A DNA stretch of 64,000 nt from Pycnopodia helianthoides (lineage: Eukaryota > Echinodermata > Asteroidea > Forcipulatida > Asteriidae): the NCBI GenBank assembly GCA_032158295.1, contig CM063255.1, forward strand, positions 19,985,094-20,049,093, given 5' to 3'. A program made the translations under genes and the position numbers. Positions 1 through 11,982 of this stretch are shown piece by piece. Within the stretch, counting starts at the first letter, position 1. Each line of letters opens with the position of its first letter. Under the pieces are notes generated by a model. It worked only from the letters and a program-made list of their open reading frames with translations, made no database searches and had not been told where the DNA came from.

Positions 1-498
1 CCAAAGTGGTCAAAAACATTTTCTAATAATTTGCAAGGTCTATCTCAAAGAAAAACAACTTAGACCACGTTTGTCAGGACAAAGAAATGAACAGAGGAGG
101 GTTCATGATTAGAGGCCATTACACATTGTGTGTTCCTCTTGTCATGTAACGTCATTCAGTATGAAGTGATTTGAAGAAAACACCAGCCTTCTGCAGTATG
201 TTTGCAAAACCTGAACGTGGTCTGTGCATTACACAATCATTAATTAACATTGAAACAATCAGCATAATAAAGATTCAGTTAAATACACTGTCACTGCATA
301 CCAAAGATTTCAGGTTATTTTTCCACAATCGACCAACCTTTAGCGGTAAGACAAAACCAATAATCGGCCATGGTATACTGGAACACTGGTCTGACAAGTT
401 TCAAAGAGTACATAAATGCATTGTTTTGTTGACATGAACTAATTTGATTGTATATTTAAACTTCTCAGCTCATGATTTGCTTTCTTTCTTATTTCCAG
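1..498 (+). other. RFC1 intron fragment
   Basis: No exon is visible here. The sequence is AT-rich and ends with a pyrimidine tract and the acceptor AG at 497-498. I looked for the RFC1 P-loop exon and did not find it, so the window opens inside an intron. Confidence 0.8.
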
Positions 499-3400
499 GA
501 GTTGGGTTATGAGACATTAGAACTCAATGCTAGCTCATCCCGTAGTAAGAAAACACTAGACTTAATTATGAAGGAATTCTTACATACTGACTCAATCCAA
601 GGCTACTGTAAGGTCAAAGGTGATCAGAGCAAAGGGTCAGAGGTTAAAGTTCATCGTCAGTGCCTTTTGATGGATGAGGTTGACGGGATGTCTGGTAATG
701 AAGACAGGGGTGGAGTTCAGGTACAAAGATTGAACTGTTATAATTTTGTCTGGTTTTAATTATGGGGTGTTGTAGCCGAGCGGTCAAGCACACTGGACTC
801 AAGCTCTGGTGTTTCTGATCAGCAGAGTGTGGGTTCAAGTCCAGGTCTTGCCACTTGTGTCCTTAAGCAAGACACTCAACCATTATTGCTTTGTCCTTTA
901 GATGGGACATAAAGCCGTTGGTCCCGTGTTTTGTGTGATGCATGTAAAAGAACCCAGTTACACTTGTCGCTAAGAGAAAGGGTTTGCCCTGGTGTGTTTC
1001 TGGCTGTGGCTGCTGAATGCGCCACAGCACCTTGTCAAACCTTACAAGGTGTTACATAAATGGGTCTCATAATTCAAAAACTTCAAAAACCTGTCTGGAA
1101 TTAAATAATGATTAGCGCTTTGAGACACCCGTAGATAAAGCGCCATATAAAAACTAGTTATTATTATTATTAATTATTATTCTTTTGGGCCCGTTGGTTA
1201 ATTGCAACACACAGACAAGACTGTACTTAAATTGACCAACATCTAAGTTGACCAATATTTAAAGTGACTATTATTTGAAAATAACTTTCAACTTTTTTTT
1301 AACTCTCAAGTGTTTACACAAAGCTGAAATGTACCTCAATCAAAATCCAGTAACATGAAGTAGTTCAACCTCAAACATGTGACTTGATGGGCTCTTGGAT
1401 GTTTTGCTGTAGCAGTCATTCTTTCTGCAAGAACAAAGTGAAGAACAATTTTAAAATCCCAATCTACTGGTGTAGTTTCAGCTTAAATACTCATGAATTC
1501 AGCTTGACAACTTGTTCAGTTTTCTTTAGATATTTATCTAGCATTATCGTGTTGTATTATAAAGTTTCTGTTTGTATTTTCACTTTGATAGGAGTTTATC
1601 CAGATGGTAAAGAAATCTCACATACCAGTGATCTGTATGTGCAATGATCGAAATCATCCTAAGATTAGATCATTATCTAATCATTGCTTTGACCTTCGAT
1701 TCTACCGACCTCAGGTCAAACAGATTAAGGTAAACAAATACAAGGTTGAGATCAATCAAATTGTAAATTGTTATTAGATTCTTTTTCTTTTATTATTTAT
1801 TTATAGATATATAATAGTATACAAATATTGGATGCATATGAGTGGATTGTAGCAGAATACAATCGCGCAGTGAAATCTGGACTGTTCCATTTTATGATGC
1901 GAAGCCGAATGAGATGGAAAAGGCAGTTTTCACTGAGTGATTATATTCTGCGAGAATGCTTGATTTAATACATTCATTGTTTGTTTTATGTAACTCACAC
2001 AGAGAACCTCACTATTTGATTTTTAAATTTTTTTTATAATAAACTCAAAATAGACACGGACACACGTCCTCTCCATACACTGAAAAAAAATGTTTTTAAA
2101 CTTCTAAACAACACGGGCGAGGCCAAACTTGTCCGCCGTGACCAGACCTTGCCTTGTATGGACAAATGGGCAGGGGACGATTATGTTTGGAAACGATGCT
2201 GCAAAGCATCCAATAATTATCCACATTGGACAGGGGCCAGTCCAATATTAAACTTTTGAGCATTGTGGCAGCAAACACATGGCAAAATAATGGACAGTGA
2301 CGCATGTTCCACCAATTAAATGTCAAGGATCTGTTGGTGTGGTATGTATAATGAAATATTCAAACTTTAAGATGTAAATACACAATGCTGATTCAGTGAT
2401 TGCAGATTTGTTTGAATGTCATTTTGCAGGGTGCCATGTTATCCATAGCCTTCAAGGAAGGAGTGACTATCCCACCCTTAGCTATGGAACATATCATTAC
2501 AGCATCAAACCAAGATATTAGACAGGTTAGTACTCCAACCATTCAGGGTAAATGTTTCGCTCGGTCTCAGCGCCTCATCCAGAGGCTCTGGGTTGGGCTG
2601 ATGTATGCACATGCGCATTGGACCATTCCCTGTGACCTAATAACCACTCGTCACCTCTTCCTGTTTACGAAATGTTCGACTATCAATAAAAATGTAGCTC
2701 TATTGTTATTTTCATTCTTTGCATTGTACTAAAAATAAGGCTCGATCGCAACATTATTCTTACTTTGGTTTAACATCGTTTACATTATCGATGGAGCCTC
2801 GATGCTTTATCATATCGTGTGTATGTATGTTGCAAATGTGCGCATTGCAACGACTCATTCCCATCATGCATCACTACACCCTAAGCTAGAATGTACGAGT
2901 TTATCAGCCCATCCCAGCGTTCTTGGATGAGACCGGTGGGGCCGAGCAAAGTTAGATGTCATTGCAAAGCAAGGTGGGGACCATTACTGAAATGATGGGT
3001 CATCAATGGACTATTTGGCATTGCACAGTTTTGAGGATAACATTATCAGGAAGTCAGTAGAGTCTGACTATATTTGTCTGTTTTTGGTATGGATTGTACA
3101 TTAGGTCCTTCATAATATGAGTATGTGGAGTGCTGGAATGAAGAAACTGAGTCAAGACCAGGTGGACTCTGATGCCCAGAAGGCCAAGAAAGATCTCAAA
3201 TTGGTTAGTACAAGCTAATATCATAATCCTTGTTAGTATGTAAAACAAACTGGTTAGTACAAGCTAATATCATAATCCTTGTTAGTTTGTAAAACAAACT
3301 GGTTAGTACAAGCTAATATCATAATCCTTGTTAGTTTGTAGAACTTCAAGTTGAAACCATAGTTTACAAAAATTGGTTAGTTCAAGGTTAAACCAAATCG

Positions 3401-6400
3401 ATTAAACTGGTTAACTAATGCTTAAATCATTATTCATAAATACTCCAGACAGTGTAGGCAGTCGGCAAGTAAAACGCACAGTTTACTAGCCCAGTGGGCT
3501 ACTTTACAAAAAGCTTAAGCACAAGGCCTGACGTGCAGTAATCTTTCTGATTGATGAGTTGATTTGGATGTAAATTGTTGACAGGGTCCATGGGATGTAT
3601 TACGTCAAGTGTTTGCATGTGGTGAAGAAGCAGAGAAGATGTCACTTATTGATAAGATGGGATTATTCTTCCATGATTACTCCATCGCTCCACTCTTTGT
3701 CCAAGAAAACTACTTGTCAGTCAGACCCAAGAAAGCCAAGTAAGTATCAGGCAGAAAGGCAGACAAATATGTAAATAATTTTGGGTTGAACAAAGAAAAA
3801 TTTACTAGAGTGGGATTTGAATTGAACCAACGACCTCTGGATTAATGTGCCAGCGCTCTACCAACTGAGCTTATCTAGCCCTATGTTGGCGGTCTCCCTA
3901 TTTTGTCAATATCTTTGTTCGGGGGTGCCAGTCAGAAGCCATTGAACCGTTAAAAAAATGTAACTAAAGACCTAAAGAGAGTTAAAATAGGTTAGGTAGC
4001 ACGGCAGGTGGGTGTGGGATTGTGCCTTTGACGATCTGGGAATCTGGGCCACATTCAGAGTATGTGATGAGAAGAACAATTCGTTATAGGGCCATCAAAG
4101 ATTTGTCCTTGGGGGAAAAATATAGGTAGAATAACAAGCAATGGCAGCCATTTTGAAAATTTTAAATATTTGTTCAAAGGGCAAATCTGTGATGGCCCTA
4201 TAGCCAAATATCTTTCTCATCACATACTCTGACTGCAAAATTCAATGCTTGAATCGGTAAAGGTACAGTTCCCCCAAATATTTACCCTATTTGCCCCACG
4301 AGGGATCTCTTGGCCCAAGCATTACCCCTTCATCAAGTTCAATGGCTGTACAGAATCTGTGGCTGAAATGATGGCCTTTGAAATTACAAACATCAATCTT
4401 AAAGGATCCTAATTGGTTTGCAATTACCTGGTATCTAAATTTGCCTACATTTGATATTTAGGTATAAGTACGTAATGGTTAGTAATCAAGTACAGGAAAA
4501 GAAAATCTAAATCGTTTTATTCAAAAAAATAACAACTATCTTGTTATGTATATGGGTTTTGAGGCATTGCATGGTGAGGTATCAATATATATTCGGTTTG
4601 CGGTGAACACCATGTGTATAAATATCTACTTTGCTGTGTAGATTTGTTCTTTAGAGAACTTGTCTTGCTATTTATTCTACTACCGCGGAGTAGATTTTCG
4701 GAATTCAGGAGACTTCTCAGTTCTGACAAGAACTGTCCTGCTTATTAACTACTACCTGGGCGGGAGGTAGGAAATCGGCCTGGACTACTACTTAAGCTTT
4801 GTTATGCTAGTTTTGTAAATAAAAAAGATGGAAAACTAAGTTTTCAAGAGTAAAAGTTGAAATTAATAATGGGAGACTTTTTTTGGACACTAGGTGGCAG
4901 CAGACTTACCAGGTAACTCCATCGCTCGTAGAAACATGTGCATACGTAAACAAAAAATCACTATTGTAAAAACCATTCCATCAATGACAAGGCCCAGAAC
5001 AGGCAGGATAACCTACATAATAACGTTAACAATTCCGAAACTACATAGTAAACATGGCATGAAAAAATACACAACATGATGTGAAATAACTGGCAGAAAA
5101 AATATTTAAAAGTCACAGGCTAAGCTGATGGTTTGTGAGTGAACTTTTGAAAAAGATCCAGTGACTTGGCATTCTTAACATGTGTTGGAAGCCGGTTCCA
5201 GAGTTCAGGAGCTGTGTATGAGAATAATCCCTGGCCGGATTGACGGGTGACATTCAAACGGACACCACACAAAGTTCAAAAAGTCACCTACAGATTGAAA
5301 TGTAACAGTGTACAAAACAATGGAAATTTACCTGGCAAGTTTGCTGCCACCAAACGTTCTTGACCGACGTGCTGGACATTGGGATGCCACAGCTCTCTGT
5401 TCTCATGAGGGCGGCAATGTTTCGACCCGGCCTGTGACTTTCAAATATTTGTTCCTGCAAAATATAAGACTTTTTTGGTAATGGCAGCCACTTCAGTATG
5501 AATTTGTTTTTTCTTCTGATTGCAGTGGAGACCTAAAGAAGCATCTTGATCTAATCAGTAAAGCTGCAGATAGTATGTGTCAAGGGGATCTCGTTGATAA
5601 AGCAATCCGTTCTACACAACGATGGAGTCTGTTACCTACACAGGTAAGTACTCTTACATTGTATTCACATCTTATATTTAGTATTCATAAATACCTGGGA
5701 CAGTTTATCCATTCTGATTGGTGAAGAGGATATCACGTGACCATGTTTAAAGGTGAGATATAAACACAGTGAGGAGTGTTTAAACATGGCCTGAAGAATT
5801 TTGGTCAAAAGAGGGCACTATCAGCAGATCATGCAAATTTCATGGCCCAATTTTAAGTTGCTAGGTCACATGATTGGCTTGCAATGGTCAGACAGTTTAA
5901 GGGTTGACTGTGTACTATATAGATGCACTCACCAAATGATAATCCGTAATGACAGCGAATGTCTTAATTTATTGTACATTCAGGCGATCTTTGCGAGCGT
6001 TGTTCCTGGTGAGATGATGAAAGGCTAATCCGTAATGACAGCGAATGTCTTAATTTATTGTACATTCAGGCGATCTTTGCGAGCGTTGTTCCTGGTGAGA
6101 TGATGAAAGGCTACATGAAGGAGATGATTACATTCCCAAGTTGGCTGGGAAAGAATTCAACAAGAAACAAGAACCAAAGATTACTTCAGGAAATCCAACA
6201 ACATATGAGACTGTCGTAAGTCTATATCGATGAGTCGGTGCAAAAATATTGTATCTCCTAAAATGACATTATGTCACGCGTGAGTTTGAAATTTTTACAA
6301 CGTCCTGTCTCGCTTAAAAAAGCCCAGATGTACACACTTAGCACTTAACATGTGCCAAGATACGTTTTTGCAAAATGGAGATACGTTTTTTCATTGTGTC

Positions 6401-9400
6401 AGTGTCTTGGGTGGTTCACTGCTGTTCATTTGTGACAATAAAACATATGCACTAAGCATGAACCAAAGCTTTGCATTAGAACTGCAATGCAAACGCTAGG
6501 TAGAAGCAATCATACCAGGTAAACTTCTATTGTTTACTGAGATGAAAACATTGAGCAAGTTCAATCAAGGACCAATGGTTAACTAGTGGTTGGTTCGTGT
6601 CGTATGTAGCGCATTCGCACTGAAGTTGAAGTGCGAATGACTCTAGTCAAACTATTGTGAGAAAATGGCAGTTGCCAGTAAATGGCAGTTGCCAGTTTGT
6701 GTACGGTTTTGGGGGTGAGTTATCGATGAAAGTGACACAATATTTGCTCACAAAATCAGCATCATTTGTATTGTATTGTGTAATAGCCATTCTCTGCTGC
6801 TGAATTACTTACAATTTTTACTTCTTTTGTTTTTCCACCATTTTTCGGATAAATGGTCCTCTCTGCACTGTGCCAGTAAAAGCAGCTATTGGTAACCAGC
6901 GATGCGACCAGTCTTGACCAGCCTCAATAGGCTGGATGCCAATCTTTGACTAGAGACTAGTCTAACCATCGCTGACTAGCATGCATTCAATCAGAGATAG
7001 TTGAGCTTCGATCAACTAGGGTCCTTAATCAAACTTGCTCATTGACTTACCTGGTAAGTCTGCTGCCACCTAGTGTCCACTAAAGTCTCCTCTTCTTAGG
7101 TGTCATTTTCTCTGCATCATTCCAAACAAATTGATAACCTCAAGTATTACTTTGTCCTTCATCAGTGCAGCAGCCAGCATCAAAGATGTCAACTTCGACT
7201 ATGTACCACGCTTACGGGAATTTCTAACACTCCCTCTATTGACCCGGGAATCAGAAGGCGTGTCAGAGGTCGTTGAGTTGCTCAATAGCTATGACCTTAC
7301 CAGAGAGGACTTTGATACTGTGCTTGAAGTGAGTCAGTTTGAAGGAAAGAGGAAACCAATGGCAGCTGTACCACCAAAGGTTAGTCCCAACTTAATTCTC
7401 ACCAGTCTTAGAGTCTTGCAGGGTCCAATGAAAATGAGTTTTAACCACCTTTCCTGTGTAATGAAATGTTATAAAATAAAGTAACAATATGAAGCTCCAA
7501 AGAATCAGGCTGAAAACAACCAGGACATCCATCTTGTTTAAGGAAGTCAAGTTGCAAATAAAATATTACAATTTTAGTTTTATGTTTATTTAAAGGTATT
7601 ATACAGGATTGGTAAGGATAAAAAACATACTAATATAATTTTGGTCTGAAACCTTACTGATTATGAAGTTTATACTAGAACCATTTTTCTGTGAAGTAAT
7701 TCCTTCTAAAATGAAGTCATGCTTGAGAAAACTATCTGAAAACCTGGACATCGTTACAGTTGATTTCATTTTTACAACCAAATTTAAGGTCAATGTGTTC
7801 ACATGGGGAAGAAAACGGATTAAGCCCAAACTTTCACAACTTTATTATTTCATGTAAATAGTTGATAACACAAAACATACACCGTCTGCGACTACTTTGT
7901 CAGCTTTACCAATCCTGTATTATAGGTTTAACAGTTTGCTCAGTTGCTCAGAAAAAACAAAATCATTCAAGATCATTCAATCAATAAAAATTCAATAAAT
8001 GAGTTTTGATTGCTTTCTTTTTCAAAATTGAATCTTGTCTTTAAATCACAATATCAGAAATGATCGTGATAGAAACCTAGAGATATCTTTTTTGCACCAA
8101 CATGACCCAGGGCATCTTTGCTCAATGACATTATTTATCAACAGACCATTAATCATGCTACCACCATCTTGGTAGTTATTCCTTGTATCCAATAGCAGCA
8201 TGGAATAATAACATTCATAGTACAAAAAGGAACCAGACTATTTCTCCTTCCAGCCTCAGTTTGGTTACATTGATTTAAATGGGAGAAAATCAAGATGGCC
8301 ACTGCACCATGATAAAGGCATGTTTCTTTATTACAAATTGTTGGTGTTTTCTCAATCAAAGTACAATGATTGCCTCCATATACCCCAACCCCCCAGGTCA
8401 AAGCGGCCTTCACAAGAGCATTCAATAAAGAAGGTCACATGGTGCCTTATGCTTTTGGTGATGTCGGCAAGAAACGTAAAGGTGCTGTTGCTATGGAGGA
8501 CTTGGATGGATATGGTGATGAAGAGGAAGGGGCGGAACCTGCTCCTGTGGAGGAGGAGGATAGTGATGATGACCTCAGTAAGAATGCCATGATAAAGGTA
8601 CGTTCATTTTTAACCCGATTATTTGTTTTGTTACCCAAGATTAAAAAATTATCTTGACCTTGCTTTGGTTGAGCGTAGTCACTTGTCTATGCAAACATAA
8701 ATGGCTGGAATTCTGAAGTCATAACCAAAGTTATTGTGTTATTGTGTAACTGTGATACGTTTCCAGCTGGTTATACATCATATTAGGTGGGTATACATTG
8801 TAGATAAATCCCGATAGACGCCATCTTTAAGGCAACTTGAGTTTTGGTTTTGAGCTGTGTCAAGCACTCCAACTTTTCTTTCTACACCACCTAGTGGATA
8901 ATTAACCAATTATGCAAGGAATTTGATAAACTCCTACATGCAGAATGCGTTGTTTACACAAAATGCTTATGTGCATTCAAGAAACGACTATCATTGACGT
9001 GTGACGTCAAGTGTTGATTATCTCAATAGGTTGTAACAACTGATTACATGATTAACTGAGCTAAGGTTGCCAACAAATACACTCCAAGACCAGAGGGCTA
9101 ACCCTAACCCTAACAAGATTGATTCCTGATTAATTAACTTCTTACCTGTGGAAAGCAGCCGTTGTTAACATCGTAGTCATTGAGTTGTCATCATATGATT
9201 TGCCATCGTGTACAACAACAATGTTGTGTTTGAAATCTGGAGGTCTGAGACCTACAGGACTGATGCAGACCAATTCATACCCAGCATTTCAATTCTGTAG
9301 AGGGATTGGACTCAATCATTTTTAATGCATAGCATAACCTTGAAGACAAAAGACAATCATGCAACTTTGTTGTTAATCTTCAAGAGTGTTTGTTTCTGTG

Positions 9401-9506
9401 ACAGGTTAAGAAAACCACAGCCAATGGTGTTAAAGGCAAAGGGTCAAAGGGCAAAGCACCAGCCAAAGGAAGAGGGACTGCCAAGGGAAAATCAAAAGCC
9501 AAGTAG
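499..9506 (+). CDS. RFC1: Replication factor C subunit 1, C-terminal ten coding exons (5' part outside window)
   Basis: Large subunit of the nuclear RFC clamp loader, which loads PCNA onto primer-template junctions using ATP. Exons read by eye: 499-720, 1592-1729, 2430-2525, 3105-3203, 3585-3739, 5526-5643, 6070-6215, 7166-7379, 8397-8597, 9405-9506 (stop TAG). All introns are GT-AG and all phases join, giving 496 residues. The first exon begins just after the P-loop (ELGYETLELNAS) and carries Walker B LLMDEVDGMSGNEDRGG. The second holds the sensor-1 region VICMCNDRNHPKIRSL. The fifth to eighth form the RFC1 C-terminal domain (FFHDYSIAPLFVQENY, GDLVDKAIRS, FPSWLGKNS). The ninth ends in an acidic run, and the last encodes a Lys/Gly/Ala-rich basic tail. 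The order matches vertebrate RFC1. The exon with the P-loop must lie upstream of the window. Introns hold a SINE and several hairpin elements; two splice sites are tandemly duplicated (see findings). Confidence 0.96.
768..1180 (+). repeat. tRNA-Leu-derived SINE with (ATT)n tail
   Basis: The head (about 770-850) reads like a tRNA-Leu: an A-box-like tagccgagcggtcaagc, an anticodon-arm region around ctcaag, and a B-box-like gggttcaagtcc. It is followed by a tRNA-unrelated body of about 300 nt, an end segment containing gcgctttgagac and aagcgccatataaa, and an ATT-repeat tail. A related head lies on the minus strand at 61430-61560. It sits in an RFC1 intron. The extra body and simple-repeat tail make a SINE far more likely than a functional tRNA gene. 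Confidence 0.85.
1852..1951. mobile_element. Short hairpin MITE-like element in RFC1 intron
   Basis: The ends are imperfect inverted repeats: gcagaatacaatc at the left and gattatattctgc at the right, with further complementarity inward (cagtgaaa against tttcactg). It is about 100 bp and has no coding capacity. No clear target duplication was seen. Confidence 0.55.
2554..2951. mobile_element. Inverted-repeat element of about 400 bp in RFC1 intron
   Basis: The left end (tttcgctcggtctc, then ctgggttgggctgatgtatg and catgcgcattg) pairs with the right end read in reverse complement (tttgctcgg, gggatgggctgata, caatgcgcac). This is a non-autonomous DNA-element architecture lying directly after the exon ending at 2525. 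The family is not assigned. Confidence 0.5.
3202..3341 (+). repeat. 49-bp tandem repeat starting at an RFC1 splice donor
   Basis: Almost three copies with period 49 start at 3202, 3251 and 3300. Each begins tggttagtacaagctaatat. The first copy overlaps the end of the exon at 3203, so each later copy recreates the tg/gttagt donor context within the intron. Confidence 0.9.
3815..3892 (-). repeat. tRNA-like sequence, probably a SINE head
   Basis: The reverse complement contains the D-arm-like gctcagttggtagagcgctgg and the T-arm-like ggtcgttggttcaattc, in tRNA order. The anticodon stem is imperfect and the sequence continues into other repeats, so I read it as a tRNA-derived repeat in an RFC1 intron rather than a working tRNA gene. 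Confidence 0.5.
4056..4231. mobile_element. Hairpin MITE of 176 bp
   Basis: Terminal inverted repeats of about 50 bp: cagagtatgtgatgagaa at the left and its reverse complement ending tctcatcacatactctg at the right. The inner parts also pair (gggccatcaaagatttg against caaatctgtgatggccc). It is intronic in RFC1 with no coding capacity. Confidence 0.75.
5678..5790. mobile_element. Copy of a dispersed CACGTG/ATTGGT repeat family
   Basis: It contains ttcataaatacct, then gtttatccattctgattggt, then tatcacgtgacc. The same block order recurs at 12816-13336 and, reverse-complemented, at 23375-23480. The copy lies in an RFC1 intron. Confidence 0.6.
5940..6111 (+). repeat. 86-bp tandem duplication spanning an RFC1 splice acceptor
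   Basis: Two essentially identical 86-bp copies, 5940-6025 and 6026-6111. Each contains the intron end (attgtacattcag) and the first 42 nt of the exon. Only the second acceptor (exon start 6070) leads into the full exon; use of the first would reach TAA at 6026-6028. Confidence 0.93.
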
Positions 9507-9548
9507 TTGACTGTTTGAGTAATGTCAATCCAGGAACAAGACTTTCTG

Positions 9549-9704
9549 TCAGGCTGTTGTGTTCAATCAGGCTGTTGTGTTCAATCAGGCTGTTGTGTTC
9601 AATCAGGCTGTTGTGTTCAATCAGGCTGTTGTGTTCAATCAGGCTGTTGTGTTCAATCAGGCTGTTGTGTTCAATCAGGCTGTTGTGTTCAATCAGGCTG
9701 TTGT
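9549..9704 (+). repeat. 18-bp minisatellite in RFC1 3' UTR or downstream
   Basis: About nine perfect or near-perfect copies of caggctgttgtgttcaat begin 43 nt after the RFC1 stop codon. All six frames stay open only because 18 is a multiple of 3, so the open frames here are not evidence of a gene. Confidence 0.95.
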
Positions 9705-10018
9705 GGAGGATACTCCAGTCGTGATGTTCTTACTTATAGCATCATCTTTACAGATGGTACCACAAAGATTGGGACTTCCTTCACCTTCCAGCATAAACTG
9801 TACACAGCTCAATGGAAGAAACAAATCTTATACATATTTTGGAAATTGCAGCATACAATTTTTCCTACAAATAATCGAGTACATCTAAAAACTTATCTTG
9901 CTGAAATGTTCAGAATACTTGTAATTCTAAGAAAAATTGTTAGAAGTTCCATATGGTTATTGTAGTGTCTCGCCTGCCAGAAAATGCCCTGGATTGCACA
10001 AGGACATCTCAAAGTGAC

Positions 10019-10262
10019 CAGGGCCCAATGTGATAAAGCTTGTAAGCAGACAATTTATGCTTACAGAGCGACCCTTAGCACAGCTTCTATTTCATAAACA
10101 TTGCAAACAATAAGCCAAGCAAAAGGCACGCTAGCTTGCCAGCTGTTCTTGTAAGCAGAGGAGTGAGGCAACAATGCAAATACATTGTCAAATCTTCTCA
10201 GTCATTAATCACATACACTTTTGCTAGTGCATATTTATCTGCTACATTGAATACAACAATTT
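10019..10262. repeat. GCTTA-rich dispersed element, degenerate
   Basis: It opens with gggcccaatgtgataaagc and has repeated tgcttac and gtaagc motifs typical of the hairpin elements at 14185-14380 and 63205-63405. It leads into the tandem array that follows. No coding capacity is seen. Confidence 0.5.
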
Positions 10263-10650
10263 GCTTACTGGTAAACAACTTTATAATATTGCATAAATGC
10301 ACATTTATCTGCTATTGAGCACAACAAGTTGCTTACCGATTAACAGCTTTATGAAATTGCTTAAATGCATGTTTTTTTCTGGTATCGCTAAGTACAAACA
10401 TGTGCTTACCGATTAACAGCTTTATGAAATTGCTTAAATGCATGTTTTTTTCTGGTATCGCTAAGTACAAACATGTGCTTACCAGTTAGCATCTTTATGA
10501 AATTGCTTAAATGCATGTTTTTCTGGTATTGCTAAGTACAAACATGTGCTTATTGGTTAACAGCTTTATGAAATTGCTTAAGTACATATTTTTCTGGTAT
10601 TGCTAAGTACAAACATGTGCTTACCGGTTAGCATCTTTATGAAATTGGGC
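10263..10650 (+). repeat. Tandem repeat with 68-73 bp period
   Basis: About 5.5 copies start near 10263, 10331, 10404, 10477, 10548 and 10619. Each contains gcttaccgattaacagc, atgaaattgcttaaatgc and gctaagtacaaacatgt. The unit resembles the GCTTA-rich hairpin family, suggesting expansion from one such element between the convergent RFC1 and EXD2 genes. Confidence 0.9.
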
Positions 10651-11982
10651 GCTGGTCAATAGACCCCTTGCCTTGGTGTTGTCTGCCCATAGTCTGTCAT
10701 TTGGGTAGAATCAAGTTTGGAGGAAAGATACTTATGTTGAGCAATTGAACCATGTACATGTAAACAGGTGTGCATCACCTTAATGTATATAGAACTACAC
10801 AGCGACAAACGAAGAAATTAACTCCCAAAAGAATACGTGATAGAATCAAACAAAGCATTAACAAGTAAAACAATCACATAATTTGTTATGTTTTTCAGAA
10901 AGAAAAAACAGATGTGTTATTTAAGCTTGTTTTGGGTGATATTGCAGATTCTGGCGATGTACTGTGGAAGTTTTCTTAAGTATTATTTTCTTTCATAATT
11001 TGGGATTGTTATTCAGTAAGACCAGATATATTCCAACAATTGGCAATGGTCGATGGATTCACACATCAATTTAGGTATGGTATGCAAATTATAATATGAT
11101 TTAGTTGTTGGAAGTTGATTGCATTTCAGATGACATAATTTCCCAGGATGCTTAGTACTATTACCATCTTTATAACAAGTAAGCCTTCAGATAAAAATTA
11201 CACAATTTCTTTTCAGGGTCATTTACCAAAGTATGACCCCTACCCTCATACGTACTTACATAGTCTTTACTTGTGACCATTACGACTTTATGTTTTATCA
11301 AGGACTATGCAAAGGTGGTATTAAACAAAAGACAAATTTATTTTTCATGTAGACTATCTTTATTTCCATACTTACTCATTTACAAATCTTTTATATTTGT
11401 GTAGAGATTTGAGATTCTTACGTTGAAATAAATGTAAAGTTGCAAATAATAAATACATCTCTTTAGTCTTTTTCTGGTTAATTTTACTTTGACTAAACAG
11501 CTGAGGGAAACAAGGAAAATTTTGATAATTTAAATTTACTTTGACAAAATATTTAGCTGATTTTCCTGTGGGTAACAAAATCAGAAATTGGACTGAAGTA
11601 GGAAGAATATCATGTCTGCCCATCATGGAAGACCATCATCACAACTTGTAAACAAACCGCTGTTACAGCGGCACCCACCATTGTGATTGATTGTGGCCCA
11701 TTGACAATGTAAATAGCTCATGGTTTCACACCAGATTCCTAATCCTGATGTTTTGAAGAGATGGGGTTCAAGACCATGAGTCTGTAACAGCATTATGCAA
11801 ATAAGTTTATAAAAATATTCATGCAGATAAAATATATTCAATAAAATGCAGTTGAAGCATCGAACAATGGCTGCGGTTAATCCTGTCTGTTTTTCTGACC
11901 AAAGTCGCATACAACTTAAGCGTTTACTTTTATTGGTTAACTATATGTGGTGGTTTGGACCCCTGGTCATTGTTATCAGAAT
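10651..11982. other. Convergent intergenic region and EXD2 3' UTR
   Basis: No coding exon is recognised. Minus-strand AATAAA signals occur at 11933-11928, about 50 nt past the EXD2 stop, and again further left, so this side probably contains the EXD2 3' UTR and polyadenylation sites. The RFC1 3' end is not identifiable. Confidence 0.5.

Noticed and set aside
770..850. Functional tRNA-Leu gene
   Set aside because: The tRNA-like part is followed by a long SINE body and an ATT-repeat tail, and a degenerate relative lies at 61430-61560.
3815..3892. Functional tRNA gene on the minus strand
   Set aside because: The anticodon stem does not pair well, and the sequence lies among intronic repeats.
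9098..9116. Telomeric repeat (ctaaccctaaccctaac)
   Set aside because: Only about three units; too short to be more than chance or a minor interstitial tract.
9515..9965. Cys-rich repeat protein in the 18-bp minisatellite
   Set aside because: All forward frames are open because the unit length is a multiple of three; there is no start context and it sits just after the RFC1 stop.
9549..10650. CRISPR-like repeats
   Set aside because: Units are contiguous tandem copies without unique spacers, in a eukaryotic genome.
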